In this document: positions 8,802 to 17,989 of the stretch, one piece after another
How positions within the stretch are numbered: position 1 is the stretch's first letter
How the letters are laid out: the number at the start of each line of letters is the position of its first letter
Position numbers and translations under genes: made by a program
NCBI RefSeq assembly: GCF_900111905.1
Contig: NZ_FOKM01000002.1
Location: forward strand, 248,001-312,000
Origin: Rhizobium sp. NFR07
GTDB taxonomy: Bacteria > Pseudomonadota > Alphaproteobacteria > Rhizobiales > Rhizobiaceae
Direction of reading: 5' to 3'
Length of the DNA stretch: 64,000 nt
The notes under the pieces: generated by a model
Told to the model about the DNA's origin: nothing
The model's input: the letters and a program-made list of their open reading frames with translations, nothing else
The model's database searches: none

Positions 8802-9632
8802 ATGACCCACTACACGGACTTTATCGCCGATCCGAATCGCGACCCCGCCATCGTTGCCCATCGCGGCGCCTGGCATGGTGCTCCGGAAAACAGCCTGGCC
8901 GCGATCGAGCGTGCCATTGCCGTCGGCGCCGATATCGTCGAACTCGACATCCGCAAGAGCGCCGATGGCGAGCTATTCATCATGCATGATGACACGCTCA
9001 AGCGCATGGCTGGTATCGACCGCGACGCCGAGACCTTCACCATTGCCGAGCTGCAGGCGATTGCGTTACGCGAAGACGATGGCGGCGAACATCGCACGAC
9101 GACCGACCAGCGCATCCCGACCCTCAAGCAGGCGCTTGAGGTTCTCCGCGGCCGTATCTTTGCCGATCTCGACCTGAAGGATCGCGGCCTGTTTTCCGAG
9201 GTCGCCGCCTGCGCCCGAGAAATGAACGCCGCCTCCTATGTCGACCTGAAGACGCGCGTTATGACCCGCGAGGAGCTCGACTGGGTGCGTGCCCAGAACA
9301 TTGACGGCGTGCCCTTCATGGCGATGGCCACCTTTACCGCAGAATACCTGCCGGATACGATGGCGCTCCTGTCCGAAATCAAGCCCTTCATGTGTGAAAT
9401 GCGCTTCGACCGCATCGAAACGATCAGCGAAAACAGGCAGATGTTCCACCATTCGGGCATGGCCCTGTGGATGAACACGCTCAACATGGCAGCAAGCGGC
9501 ACGTGGCTGGACAAGACGGCTCTCGTTGATCCAGACAGCATCTGGGGCCGGCTGATGGATGCCGGCGTCAGCGTCTTCCAGACCGACGAGCCGGAAGCGC
9601 TCAAGGCCTATATCGAAGGACGCCGCGCATGA
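8802..9632 (+). CDS. Glycerophosphodiester phosphodiesterase family protein (copy 2)
   Basis: A second 276-residue GDPD-family protein, collinear with copy 1 and opening with the same 'DFIADP' segment. It retains 'VAHRGAWHGAPENS', 'IVELDIRKSADGE' and 'MHDDTLKRMAG'. It also shares the substituted 'ADLDLKDRG' strand in place of E-x-K, so the change pre-dates the duplication. Divergence is concentrated in the middle: 'NAASYVDLKTRVMTREEL' here against 'DQVDFWAALKTTEDF' in copy 1. The RBS is AAGGAAAACAAA before ATG. Its last 4 bases overlap the phosphatase start (ATGA). The pair either handles two related diesters or forms a heteromer. Confidence 0.9.
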   Translation: MTHYTDFIADPNRDPAIVAHRGAWHGAPENSLAAIERAIAVGADIVELDIRKSADGELFIMHDDTLKRMAGIDRDAETFTIAELQAIALREDDGGEHRTTTDQRIPTLKQALEVLRGRIFADLDLKDRGLFSEVAACAREMNAASYVDLKTRVMTREELDWVRAQNIDGVPFMAMATFTAEYLPDTMALLSEIKPFMCEMRFDRIETISENRQMFHHSGMALWMNTLNMAASGTWLDKTALVDPDSIWGRLMDAGVSVFQTDEPEALKAYIEGRRA

Positions 9633-10456
9633 AGACCGTCAGCGACGAACTGCTCAATGCCCTGATGGCGGATATGCGCGAAGCGGCGGAGAATGAGATC
9701 CTGCCGCGCTTCCGCTCCGTCACCTCGGATACCATCCGTGCCAAGACCATTGCCGACGATATCGTCACGGATGCCGATATCGCTGCCGAAAGGATGATCA
9801 GCGACAAGCTGAACGCGCGCCTGCCGGGCATCACCATCATCGGCGAGGAAGCGGTCTCCGACGATGCCTCCATCCTGGCGCGCCTTGCCGAGGCGGAACT
9901 GGCCGCCGTCATCGATCCGGTCGACGGCACCTGGCATTTTGCCCATGGCACGCCGATGTTCGGCAGCATCCTTGCGATCGTTTCCGGCGGCCAGACGATC
10001 GCCGGCCTGATCCATTACCCGGTTCTCGGCGATTTCCTGGTTGCGAGACCGGGGCAGGGCGCTTGGCATGTCGCCGCCGACGGCACGCAGACACGGCTTT
10101 CCGTAGCGGAACCCACATCCGTCGGTGAGATGCACGGTTTCATTCCACTGCATATGTTCGAGCCGGATCTGCGGGACAAGCTCGCGCCGCGCCTGTTGCG
10201 CTTCCTGCGCATCACCACCTGGCGCTGCTCGGCCTGGGAATATCGCATGCTGGCGACCGGCGCGATGAGCTTCTGCCTCAACGAGAGCCTGAAGCCCTGG
10301 GATCATGCGGCGGGCGTGCTCATCCATGCCGAAGCGGGCGGCCATGCGGCCACGATGGCGGGCGAAATCTACAGGCCGACTATGACCGAAGGCCACCTGC
10401 TGGCGGCACCGGACAAGGCGTCCTGGAAGGCGATCAGGGCGGCTTTGGCGGATTGA
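9629..10456 (+). CDS. Inositol monophosphatase-family phosphatase
   Basis: A 275-residue Mg2+-dependent phosphomonoesterase of the IMPase/FBPase superfamily. Metal-site motifs are 'IIGEEAVSDD' (about residue 70), 'AAVIDPVDGTWHFAHGTPMF' (the DPxDGT motif, about residue 95) and 'LKPWDHAAGVLI' (WD motif, about residue 225). Last gene of the Ugp-like operon, translationally coupled to the second GDPD gene. It would dephosphorylate the phosphomonoester produced by the phosphodiesterases, for example inositol phosphate or a sugar phosphate. The Ti-plasmid agrocinopine pathway has the same logic, pairing a GDPD-type (AccF) with a phosphatase (AccG). The substrate here is inferred. Confidence 0.9.
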   Translation: MKTVSDELLNALMADMREAAENEILPRFRSVTSDTIRAKTIADDIVTDADIAAERMISDKLNARLPGITIIGEEAVSDDASILARLAEAELAAVIDPVDGTWHFAHGTPMFGSILAIVSGGQTIAGLIHYPVLGDFLVARPGQGAWHVAADGTQTRLSVAEPTSVGEMHGFIPLHMFEPDLRDKLAPRLLRFLRITTWRCSAWEYRMLATGAMSFCLNESLKPWDHAAGVLIHAEAGGHAATMAGEIYRPTMTEGHLLAAPDKASWKAIRAALAD

Positions 10457-10611
10457 GCGTGTGTCTTCGCAGTCATCGGCTCTCCGGTGACTGCATTCCT
10501 TCGCATATACGCTCGATGATCTCCTAGTTTCTGACGTCTTGGGCGGATAGCCTGTCGCGTGATTCGTCGCCCCGCAGCGAGGGCGATCAGAGACAGTCGA
10601 AGGAGACGAAG

Positions 10612-11571
10612 ATGGCGGAGTTTGGAAGCGGTCTGGTCGAGCTGAAGCCGCAGATCACCGTGATCGGCGTCGGCGGCGGCGGCGGCAACGCGATCAACAA
10701 CATGATCGAAGAGAACCTGAGGGGCGTTGAATTCGTTGCGGCCAACACGGACGCACAGGTTCTCGCCACATCCAAGGCATCGCGCCGCATCCAGCTCGGC
10801 GCTCAGGTGACGGAAGGTCTCGGCGCGGGCTCGCTGCCGGATGTCGGGCGTGCGGCCGCAGAAGAATCGATCGACGAGATCATGGATCATCTGGCAGGCT
10901 CGCATATGTGCTTCGTCACCGCCGGCATGGGCGGCGGCACCGGAACTGGCGCAGCGCCGGCGATCGCCCGTGCTGCTCGCGCCGCCGGCATCCTGACGGT
11001 CGCGGTCGTCACCAAGCCGTTCACCTTCGAAGGCCAGCGTCGCATGAAGACGGCGGAAGCGGGCATCGAGGAACTGCGTGATGCGGCCGACACCGTCATC
11101 GTCATTCCCAACCAGAACCTCTTCCGCATCGCCGATGCCAAGACCAGCTTTGCCGACGCCTTCATGATCGCGGACCGCGTGCTCTTTTCCGGCGTCGGCT
11201 GCATTACCGACCTGATCGTCAAGGAAGGCCTGATCAATCTCGATTTCGCCGACGTGAAATCGGTCATGCGCGGCATGGGCCGCGCAATGATGGGCACGGG
11301 CGAAGCCTCTGGCGACAACCGCGCGATGGCGGCCGCCGAAGCCGCGATCGCCAATCCGCTGCTCGACGACATCTCGATGAGAGGCGCCAAGGGCGTCCTG
11401 ATCTCGATTTCGGGCGGCTCCGACATGACGCTCTTCGAGGTCGACGAGGCCGCAAGCCGTATCCGCGACGAGGTGGAGGCAGAAGCCGATATCGTCGTCG
11501 GCGCGATCTTCGACCGCAATCTCGACGGCAAGTTCCGCGTTTCGGTCGTGGCGACCGGCCTGGACAAGTAG
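10612..11571 (+). CDS. ftsZ2: FtsZ-like tubulin GTPase, short tail-less paralogue
   Basis: A 319-residue FtsZ-family GTPase. It has the glycine-rich N-terminal strand '[18 protein letters not shown]', the tubulin signature '[12 protein letters not shown]' near residue 108, and the T7 loop in '[15 protein letters not shown]'. It ends immediately after the globular domain ('[10 protein letters not shown]'). It therefore lacks the disordered linker and C-terminal peptide that bind FtsA, ZipA or EzrA-type partners. Rhizobia carry such truncated paralogues beside the full-length division FtsZ in the dcw cluster, and this gene is not in a dcw context. RBS AAGGAGACGAAG, ATG start. A modulatory or accessory role is inferred. 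Confidence 0.9.
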   Translation: MAEFGSGLVELKPQITVIGVGGGGGNAINNMIEENLRGVEFVAANTDAQVLATSKASRRIQLGAQVTEGLGAGSLPDVGRAAAEESIDEIMDHLAGSHMCFVTAGMGGGTGTGAAPAIARAARAAGILTVAVVTKPFTFEGQRRMKTAEAGIEELRDAADTVIVIPNQNLFRIADAKTSFADAFMIADRVLFSGVGCITDLIVKEGLINLDFADVKSVMRGMGRAMMGTGEASGDNRAMAAAEAAIANPLLDDISMRGAKGVLISISGGSDMTLFEVDEAASRIRDEVEAEADIVVGAIFDRNLDGKFRVSVVATGLDK

Positions 11572-11587
11572 CGGGCGTCGGCCGGGC

Positions 11588-13225
11588 TCAGCCGGCGACC
11601 GATTTCAGATGCTCCTTGAGGCGCGGGATGTCGGTCGGCGAAACATCCCGCGGATCGGTCAGCGGTATCCACGCATCGATATAGTGCTGAGGCGCGTAGA
11701 CATGGCCATATCCCACCGGCGAACTGGTGGCGATCGCCATGTCCACGACAAGCTGCAGTGCCGTCACGATCGGGAGCCATGTGAAATCGGGCGATACGTC
11801 CGGACCGCGCGCGCCCTTCAGCCATTGCGGTTCGCGGAAAAACGACGACGGGTCGAAAAACACGACGGGGTCGCTGGCATACTGGAGATAGACGATCCGC
11901 ATCGCTCCCCAGGGAGCAAAGTCGCCGCTTGCGGTGGTGTTCTGGTTCGCGAAGCGGACGACGGATCCGTCCCTGAAACGCGGCAGCCATGCCGGAGAGC
12001 CGGCTTCGCGCGATGCAGTTATATAGTTCCACGTCTGGCTTCGAAACGGCGGCCCGCTCCAGAGAGCGCCGTTGAACGGATCGCCGACGATGTCGTAAAT
12101 ATCGGTGGAGAGCTGTGAGTTCAGCGCGCCGAGGCTGAGGCCATGGAGGTAGAGGCGAGGGCGTTTATCGGCGGGCAGTGTCTTCCAGTATTTGTAGACC
12201 TCCTGGAACATGGCCTTGGCCGCGTCCTGGCCGCTTTCCGGCTCGATCAGCAGGGAAAGCCAGCTCGTGAGATAGGAATATTGCAGGGCGACGCTCGCGA
12301 TATCGCCCCTGTGGAGATATTCCAGCGTATCGATGGCGGCAGGATCGACCCAGCCGGTTCCGGTAGGAGCGATCACCACCAGCAGCGATCGCTCGAACCC
12401 TCCCTGCCGCTGCAGCTCCTTTAGCGCCAGCTTTGCACGATCCTCGACCGTCTCTGCATTGTTCAGCCCGACATAGACGCGGATCGGATCGAGCGCCGGC
12501 GTTTTCCAGAAGTCGCCGATCGCCTGGGAGCGTGGTCCGCTGGAGACGAATGACCGCCCCTGCCTACCGAGATCGTCCCAGGCGACGAGCGATTGATCCC
12601 CGCCGGTGACGTCGACGCCCGCGGGAGGCTTCTCGTCCGGCACGATCATTTCGTCGGCCTTCTGGAACGATGCATCCGCTGCGTTCAGGCCCCATCGCAG
12701 CAATAGGCCTTGCCCGATGGACCAGAACAGGACGATCGCCAGCGCAAACGCGATCACGTTGGACACCCTGCGTGGCATGACCGCGTCCAGCCAGTCGGAG
12801 AGCCGGTTGGCGGCAAGGCGGAACAGCCGGCCGATGGCAAACAGCAGAGCGAACGTAGCGGCTGCGATGGCGGCCAGACGCGCCGGATCCGCGCTGTCGA
12901 GCCGTTCCATCCCCCACAGTGAGCGAATGGAATTCTGCCATCCGACGGCATGCCAGAGAAAGATGGCGGCTATGATGAGTGCCGCCAGAAGGGTGAAGGC
13001 GCGTAGCGGCAAGGCATGTCTCGAGAGCCAAGGCAGCTCGAGATAGCGCCATAACCAGCTGAGGAACACGCCGATTGTATATCCCACCGCGGCACAGATG
13101 CCCGATAGCAGCCCCTGGACAATGTAGGAGCGCGGCATGAGGCTCGGCGTGAGCGACCCAGCGAAGAAGAAGAGCGCGAGCAATGTGCCCGTGGCACATA
13201 AGGATCCCATAAGCCGCAATATCAA
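11588..13225 (-). CDS. Abhydrolase_9-family membrane-anchored alpha/beta hydrolase
   Basis: A 545-residue protein matching the two-part Abhydrolase_9 architecture. The N-terminal half has five or so transmembrane segments (LLALFFFAGSLTPSLMPRSY onward to about residue 185). The C-terminal half is an alpha/beta-hydrolase-like domain with the nucleophile elbow 'LYLHGLSLGALNSQ' near residue 365 and the family segments 'GGFERSLLVVIAPTGTGWVD' and 'NGALWSGPPF'. The likely start is TTG at 13223-13225, with GAGGATC 8 nt upstream. The first ATG (13208-13210) lacks an RBS. Convergent with ftsZ2. The family is conserved but its substrate is unknown; a lipid or cell-envelope ester is a guess. Confidence 0.82.
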   Translation of the reverse strand: MILRLMGSLCATGTLLALFFFAGSLTPSLMPRSYIVQGLLSGICAAVGYTIGVFLSWLWRYLELPWLSRHALPLRAFTLLAALIIAAIFLWHAVGWQNSIRSLWGMERLDSADPARLAAIAAATFALLFAIGRLFRLAANRLSDWLDAVMPRRVSNVIAFALAIVLFWSIGQGLLLRWGLNAADASFQKADEMIVPDEKPPAGVDVTGGDQSLVAWDDLGRQGRSFVSSGPRSQAIGDFWKTPALDPIRVYVGLNNAETVEDRAKLALKELQRQGGFERSLLVVIAPTGTGWVDPAAIDTLEYLHRGDIASVALQYSYLTSWLSLLIEPESGQDAAKAMFQEVYKYWKTLPADKRPRLYLHGLSLGALNSQLSTDIYDIVGDPFNGALWSGPPFRSQTWNYITASREAGSPAWLPRFRDGSVVRFANQNTTASGDFAPWGAMRIVYLQYASDPVVFFDPSSFFREPQWLKGARGPDVSPDFTWLPIVTALQLVVDMAIATSSPVGYGHVYAPQHYIDAWIPLTDPRDVSPTDIPRLKEHLKSVAG

Positions 13226-13450
13226 TCCAGATCCTCGCTACTAGCAGCCTCGCATCGAACCCGGCCGGACCGGCAGGGTATCGTCCCGATGGCCAAGATA
13301 GGGTGCCGTGCCTCAGGGTCCATGACTTGCCGCATGCAGGGGGCCTCGAGCCCGCGCGACAATTGTAACGGATGCCACCTGCCCGGAAACAAACCTGTCA
13401 TCGGTACCGAAGAGCTTCCCGCCACGATCGAATTGCCGCGGAGAGACATT

Positions 13451-13906
13451 ATGGACAAGGTGAAGGTAGAAAACTGGAACGTGCTCGGCACGTTCGTGCG
13501 CATCGTCTGGGATGCGGGATCGACCCAGGGAAGCGATCTCTTCGATGTCACCGTGCCACCCGGCGGCGGGACTCCACGCCATGTTCATTCGGTCGAGACC
13601 GAGTCTTTCTATGTCATCGATGGCGTCGTCACCTTCAATCTGGGGGATGAGACGATCCACGCGCATCCGGGGACCTTCGTGATCGGCGTCCCCGGCGTGC
13701 CGCATGCCTTTCGCAACGAGACGTCGAAGCGTGCGCGAATGATCTGTACATCGGTGCCGGGTGGACGGCATGCGCAGTTTTTGCGCGAGGTCGGCGAGCC
13801 GCTGTCGGATACGGCAACCGAAGCCAAGCCGGTCGAATTCACCGAGGAACTGATGCAGCGGGTGGTGGCCGCATCCGAGAGAATGGGCATCCAGCTATTG
13901 GGTTAG
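13451..13906 (+). CDS. Cupin-domain protein
   Basis: A 151-residue single-domain cupin. Motif 1 is 'TPRHVHSVETESFYVIDGVV' (two His and a Glu as metal ligands, about residues 40-60). Motif 2 is 'HAHPGTFVIGVPGVPHAFRN' with the fourth-ligand histidine near residue 88. Such proteins are quercetin-dioxygenase-like oxygenases or small-molecule binders. The longer open frame from 13289 has no cupin character, and ATG 13451 is preceded by GGAGAGACATT. The neighbours on both sides are functionally unrelated, so no pathway can be assigned. Confidence 0.82.
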   Translation: MDKVKVENWNVLGTFVRIVWDAGSTQGSDLFDVTVPPGGGTPRHVHSVETESFYVIDGVVTFNLGDETIHAHPGTFVIGVPGVPHAFRNETSKRARMICTSVPGGRHAQFLREVGEPLSDTATEAKPVEFTEELMQRVVAASERMGIQLLG

Positions 13907-13996
13907 CTCATGTTTCGCAGTGGTGGCATTGCGGTGCTGCGCGCGACTTTTACCACCGTCCGATCCATCAGCATGAAAACAGGCAGGGGGAAAATC

Positions 13997-14758
13997 TTGA
14001 AAAGAGGATATGTATGGGCTGTCATTTCAGCCCCGGTGTCGGTCGTCTTGGTCGCCTTCATCGCATGGATGATGTTTGGCTCCACCATCTTCAACCTGGA
14101 AGCCAACGCGCTCTGGCGGATCGAGCAGGCCTGCCTTGCAAGCCCGGCCGGAACGACTGATCCTCCCTGCATCCTGGCCGATCCGTTCGAAGGCTATGTT
14201 CTGATCAAGGACCGCAAGGGCAGCAGCCACTACCTCCTGCTGCCGACCAGACGCATTTCCGGCGTCGAGAACGAAGAACTTCTCTCCGGCACGCTTCCCA
14301 ACTATTTCGAGCTTGCCTGGTCCGCCAGAAAGGTCTTGTCCATCGGCCGCCAGGCACCGTTGCCCGACCAGGATGTGCTCCTGGCGATAAATTCCAAATT
14401 CGGCAGATCGCAGGGGCAGCTCCACATCCACATTGCTTGCGTCAAGCCGGAAGTCGGCCAGCTTCTTGCACGGTTCGACGGCAACATTCCCGAATTCTGG
14501 TCCCAGTTCCCGGTGGATCTGGAAGGACATGACTATTTCGTCCGGCGCATAAGCCTCACCCAGTTCGAGGAGGTCGGAGCCTTTCGTGTCGTTGCGCTGG
14601 GAATGCCGCGCGCTGCCATGGCGATGGACCGCGTGTCTATCGCCATGGCAGCGGCGAAAAACGGCGAGGTCATCCTGCTGGCCACCGAGCGGGACCTGTT
14701 CGATTTCAATCTCGCCTCAGCAGAAGAGCTACAGGATCATGACTGTTCGGGGAGGTAA
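13997..14758 (+). CDS. cdh: CDP-diacylglycerol pyrophosphatase
   Basis: A 253-residue protein of the Cdh family, which hydrolyses CDP-diacylglycerol to phosphatidate and CMP at the inner membrane. An N-terminal membrane anchor ('VVLVAFIAWMMFGSTIF') is followed by the family pattern 'ALWRIEQACLAS', 'GYVLIKDRKGSSHYLLLPTR' and 'SGVENEELL'. The HIT-like active-site segment is 'SQGQLHIHIACV' (H-x-H) near residue 140. TTG 13997 is preferred because AGGGGG lies 6 nt upstream and the length then matches the E. coli enzyme. In-frame ATGs at 13910 and 13973 are alternatives. The gene starts shortly after the cupin gene. Confidence 0.82.
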   Translation: MKRGYVWAVISAPVSVVLVAFIAWMMFGSTIFNLEANALWRIEQACLASPAGTTDPPCILADPFEGYVLIKDRKGSSHYLLLPTRRISGVENEELLSGTLPNYFELAWSARKVLSIGRQAPLPDQDVLLAINSKFGRSQGQLHIHIACVKPEVGQLLARFDGNIPEFWSQFPVDLEGHDYFVRRISLTQFEEVGAFRVVALGMPRAAMAMDRVSIAMAAAKNGEVILLATERDLFDFNLASAEELQDHDCSGR

Positions 14759-15015
14759 GAGCGGTTCAATAGCGATACGCGGCGGTTCGCGGGTCTTTCG
14801 GCCCTTGATGCTGCAGGGGCTCGGGCCGCAGATCTGCAGAAATGCACGCCTTGCGTGTTTTGAGCGGAATGTACAAGCGAACTACTCCTGATCCGCTAAC
14901 CTCTCCCCATCAGCGCACCATCGAACTGGTCTGCCAGGATCGCATCGCTTTTGACAGCTTTGCGGCGCGAGGACTTGTGACGCTGCAACGTTTCAATCAC
15001 CAGGGAGATTTGCAA

Positions 15016-15987
15016 ATGTCCGTTCAGTCTGAAGGAGTTCTTCGTCGCAATTTCTGCCTCTGCTGCGTCGGTGTCATGACGCTGGCGGCCAGTGGCGTGT
15101 CCCTTTCTCCACGTCAGGTTTTTGCCAAGGCCAAGGGTATTGTCGACAACATGCGGGATGCAGCTGCAGAGGCGGAGATCGTAACGCACAAGCTGCGCGG
15201 CGGCCTCGCCGTGCTCGAAGGCTCCGGCGGCAACATCCTCGTCTCTTCCGGCGCGGACGGAACCCTGCTGGTCGATGCCGGCATCACCGCCTCCCAGCCG
15301 CATATCAGGCAATCCCTTGCCGATCTGGGCGCCGGGCCGATCCGCCAGCTCATCAATACCCATTGGCATTTCGATCACGCGGACGGCAACGAATGGATTG
15401 CAAGCGACGGCGCGCGCATCATTGCCCAGGAGAAAACCCTGGTGCACCTGAAGGCAGCCCAACGCGTCGAAGACTGGGATTTCGATTTTCCGCCGGCACC
15501 GCCCAAGGCACTGCCGTCCGAGACATTCGCCAGCAGCCATGAGATCTCGGCCAACGGTGACACCCTCAAGCTGGATTATTACGCTGGTGGCGCCCATACC
15601 GACAGCGATATCCTCGTCCTGTTCGAGAGAAGCAACGTGCTGCATGTCGGCGATACCTACTGGAATGGCATCTATCCGTTCATCGACTATTCGACCGGCG
15701 GCAGCATCGACGGGACGATCAGTGCGTTGGAGAAGAATCTCGGCCTGGCGGAGCGCGACACGATCATCATTCCCGGTCATGGCGCGCCGGTCAGCAACGT
15801 GGTCGAGATGCAGGCCTTTCATGACATGCTCGTCGCAATTCGCGACAATGTTGCCAGTCTAAAGGCCAAAGGGCTGAGCCTGGCCGAGACCCAGGCCCAG
15901 AAGCCAACAAAGGTCTTCGACGAGAAATGGGGCCAGTTCGTCATCGGCCCCGACTTCTTCACCAAGCTCGTCTATGAGGGTGTCTGA
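15016..15987 (+). CDS. Metallo-beta-lactamase-fold hydrolase with Tat-like signal
   Basis: A 323-residue exported protein of the MBL-fold superfamily (glyoxalase II-like group). The N-terminus 'VLRRNFCLCCVGVMTLAASG' carries twin arginines and a hydrophobic stretch, consistent with Tat export. Zinc-site motifs are 'LINTHWHFDHADGN' (HxHxDH, about residue 120), 'YYAGGAHTDSDILVLFE' and 'IIIPGHGAPVSN'. The open frame reaches back to 14842 but ATG 15016 begins just before the signal. GGGAG lies about 10 nt upstream. Related rhizobial proteins are annotated only generally; the substrate is unknown. Confidence 0.85.
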   Translation: MSVQSEGVLRRNFCLCCVGVMTLAASGVSLSPRQVFAKAKGIVDNMRDAAAEAEIVTHKLRGGLAVLEGSGGNILVSSGADGTLLVDAGITASQPHIRQSLADLGAGPIRQLINTHWHFDHADGNEWIASDGARIIAQEKTLVHLKAAQRVEDWDFDFPPAPPKALPSETFASSHEISANGDTLKLDYYAGGAHTDSDILVLFERSNVLHVGDTYWNGIYPFIDYSTGGSIDGTISALEKNLGLAERDTIIIPGHGAPVSNVVEMQAFHDMLVAIRDNVASLKAKGLSLAETQAQKPTKVFDEKWGQFVIGPDFFTKLVYEGV

Positions 15988-16227
15988 CGTCTATCGGCTC
16001 CACTGACTGAAATATGCCCGCCGGAAGGCGCCGCCGGGGCGATGGGAGAGGCGGGGGCTTTGCTGCTGGAACGATGAGGCGGCGCCCATGCCATCCTGTC
16101 AAAACTCGAGACAACCGGATCATTTGTCAGGCCGATCGTGCAAGCGATCGGCCACTCCGCCGGATATGCAGGGCGGCGGGCACGGCCGCATCCTGCCGTG
16201 GAGCAGCGTAGATCCGAGGAACAGGCC

Positions 16228-17226
16228 ATGGTTTCAGATAGCAGTTCTCAACCCGTCCCCGCCGGTATACAGCTGCCGGTCGTTCCGGTCGCAGCCTTCG
16301 GCATGGTGCTGGGTGTCGTTGGCCTTGCAGGCAGCTGGCGGGCCGCAACGGCCTATTGGGGCGTCTCCGCCCTGGTCGGTGAAATCATCGGAATGATTGG
16401 CGCTGCCATATGGCTGGCTCTCATCGTCTGTTATGCCCTGAAGTGGATGGCTTTCCGGCAGGATGCGCTCCAAGAACTGGAACATCCGGTCCAGTGCTGC
16501 TTCGTCGGCCTCGTCGGCGTTGCGACCATGTTGGTGGCCAATGTGGCGCTGCCTTTCTCCCATATGCTGGCCGAGGCCCTCTTCTGGCTGGGCTTTCTCT
16601 GGACGGCACTCTTCGCGCTCTGGCGCACCGGCGCCCTGTGGCGCGGCGAGCGTGATCCATCGACCACCACCGCGGTCCTCTACCTGCCGACAGTCGCCGG
16701 CTCTTTTGTCACCGGCATCGTGGGAAGCGCGCTGGGTTACGAGGGGCTTGGCCAGCTCGTCTTCGGCGCCGGCTTTTTCTCGTGGCTCGCCATCGAATCA
16801 GTGCTGCTCAACCGCTTGCTGACGGCAGGCGAGATGGTTGAGCCGATCCGGCCGACGATGGGCATCCAGCTCGCACCGCCAACCGTCGGCACTGTCGCCT
16901 ATCTGAGTGCCACCACCGGCCTGCCGGACATGCTGGCCCACGCCATGCTGGGTTATGGCCTCCTGCAGGCGCTGCTGATGATCCGCATCCTGCCCTGGCT
17001 GCTGAAACAGCCCTTCACGGCAGCCTACTGGGCATTTTCCTTCGGACTGACCGCTCTTGCCACCGCCGTTGTACGAATGTCCGAGCGCGGCGATGTCGGA
17101 CCCGTTCCCGCGCTCGCCATGCCGATTTTTCTGGTCGTCAACGCACTGATCGGGCTTCTTGCCGCCCTGACGCTCGGCCTCCTGCTGCGCGGCAGGCTCT
17201 TCCCGCTTCGCCCGGTCTCGGGCTGA
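16228..17226 (+). CDS. TDT/SLAC1-family (TehA-like) membrane channel or transporter
   Basis: A 332-residue polytopic membrane protein with about ten hydrophobic helices, opening '[20 protein letters not shown]' as in the TehA/SLAC1/C4-dicarboxylate exporter family. Other family-like stretches are '[20 protein letters not shown]' and the central '[17 protein letters not shown]'. In bacteria these mediate tellurite tolerance or anion efflux. ATG 16228 is chosen over the upstream in-frame 16138 because GAGGAACAGGCC precedes it and the upstream residues are not membrane-like. It stands alone, followed by tRNA-Ser on the opposite strand. Confidence 0.82.
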   Translation: MVSDSSSQPVPAGIQLPVVPVAAFGMVLGVVGLAGSWRAATAYWGVSALVGEIIGMIGAAIWLALIVCYALKWMAFRQDALQELEHPVQCCFVGLVGVATMLVANVALPFSHMLAEALFWLGFLWTALFALWRTGALWRGERDPSTTTAVLYLPTVAGSFVTGIVGSALGYEGLGQLVFGAGFFSWLAIESVLLNRLLTAGEMVEPIRPTMGIQLAPPTVGTVAYLSATTGLPDMLAHAMLGYGLLQALLMIRILPWLLKQPFTAAYWAFSFGLTALATAVVRMSERGDVGPVPALAMPIFLVVNALIGLLAALTLGLLLRGRLFPLRPVSG

Positions 17227-17313
17227 GAAAGGAGGCGCGCGGCAGGATCGTCTTGCATATGGTCTTCTGCTGGCGAGCAGCCGACTGAAGATTTCACAAT
17301 TGGTTTGGGAAAA

Positions 17314-17403
17314 TGGCGGACAAGGTGGGATTCGAACCCACGGTACGCTTTCACGCACACACGCGTTCCAGGCGTGCGCCTTAAACCACTCGGCCACCTG
17401 TCC
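17314..17403 (-). tRNA. tRNA-Ser (anticodon GGA)
   Basis: The reverse complement folds as a class II tRNA. The acceptor GGACAGG pairs with CTTGTCC; there is a D-arm and an anticodon loop CTGGAAC (anticodon GGA). A long variable arm follows, and the T-arm contains GGTTCGAATCC. Discriminator G and an encoded CCA are present. The long variable arm and anticodon identify serine. Confidence 0.95.
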
Positions 17404-17600
17404 TTTAGGATGTTTTGCGCCGTCTTCGAGGCAAAACGTTGGAACGGCCGCGATATATACCGATCATTGCTGAAGGATCAACCCGATTCTGAAGGATTTT
17501 TGACATCTCCCACGGAATGCGTCCTTCGCGTTGCAAAGCCGGGGTGTGAAAGCTATCCTGCTGTCAAAGAAGTCTGTTGCAAGGAAGGAAGATCTGCGCG

Positions 17601-17927
17601 GTGAGCGGTTTGCGGGCAGTTTTCCACTTTCTCAGCCTGGTGGCTCTGGCGGCGGCTATCCTCGTCGGCACGATCGATTCGATCCAGTCGGTCTCGACAT
17701 CGGAGATCGTACTTACCAGCCTCGGCAATGCCTGGCTCAATCTCGATGCCGAAAGCCTGACACTGGCAGAATTCGCCGCGAATGACTATATCAGCGCCGA
17801 TATATGGCGACCCTTCGTGGCACCGGTCCTGGCTCAGCCAGCCGTTGCCGTGTTTCTGTTGCTGGCACTCGTTTTCTGGATCATCGGCTACAAGAGAGCA
17901 TCCTTTGCCGGACGCTTCTCGGCCTGA
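17601..17927 (+). CDS. Small two-helix membrane protein of unknown function
   Basis: A 108-residue protein with an N-terminal hydrophobic segment ('FHFLSLVALAAAILVGTID') and a C-terminal one ('VAVFLLLALVFWIIGYK'). The loop between them is mildly acidic and probably periplasmic. GTG 17601 is preferred, with GGAAGGAAG about 9 nt upstream; a TTG at 17577 is in frame. It lies 62 bp upstream of msrA on the same strand and may be co-transcribed. No recognised domain and no function is proposed. Confidence 0.65.
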   Translation: MSGLRAVFHFLSLVALAAAILVGTIDSIQSVSTSEIVLTSLGNAWLNLDAESLTLAEFAANDYISADIWRPFVAPVLAQPAVAVFLLLALVFWIIGYKRASFAGRFSA

Positions 17928-17989
17928 TCCGTCAGTCGACGTGATCCGGCAGCGGCGAGGGCGAACCCGCCGGATTTGGAGGCAAGACA

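Noticed and set aside
14759..15015. Possible small gene between cdh and the MBL-fold gene
   Set aside because: No frame with a ribosome-binding site and plausible composition; the 257 bp appear to be intergenic with the promoter of the downstream gene.
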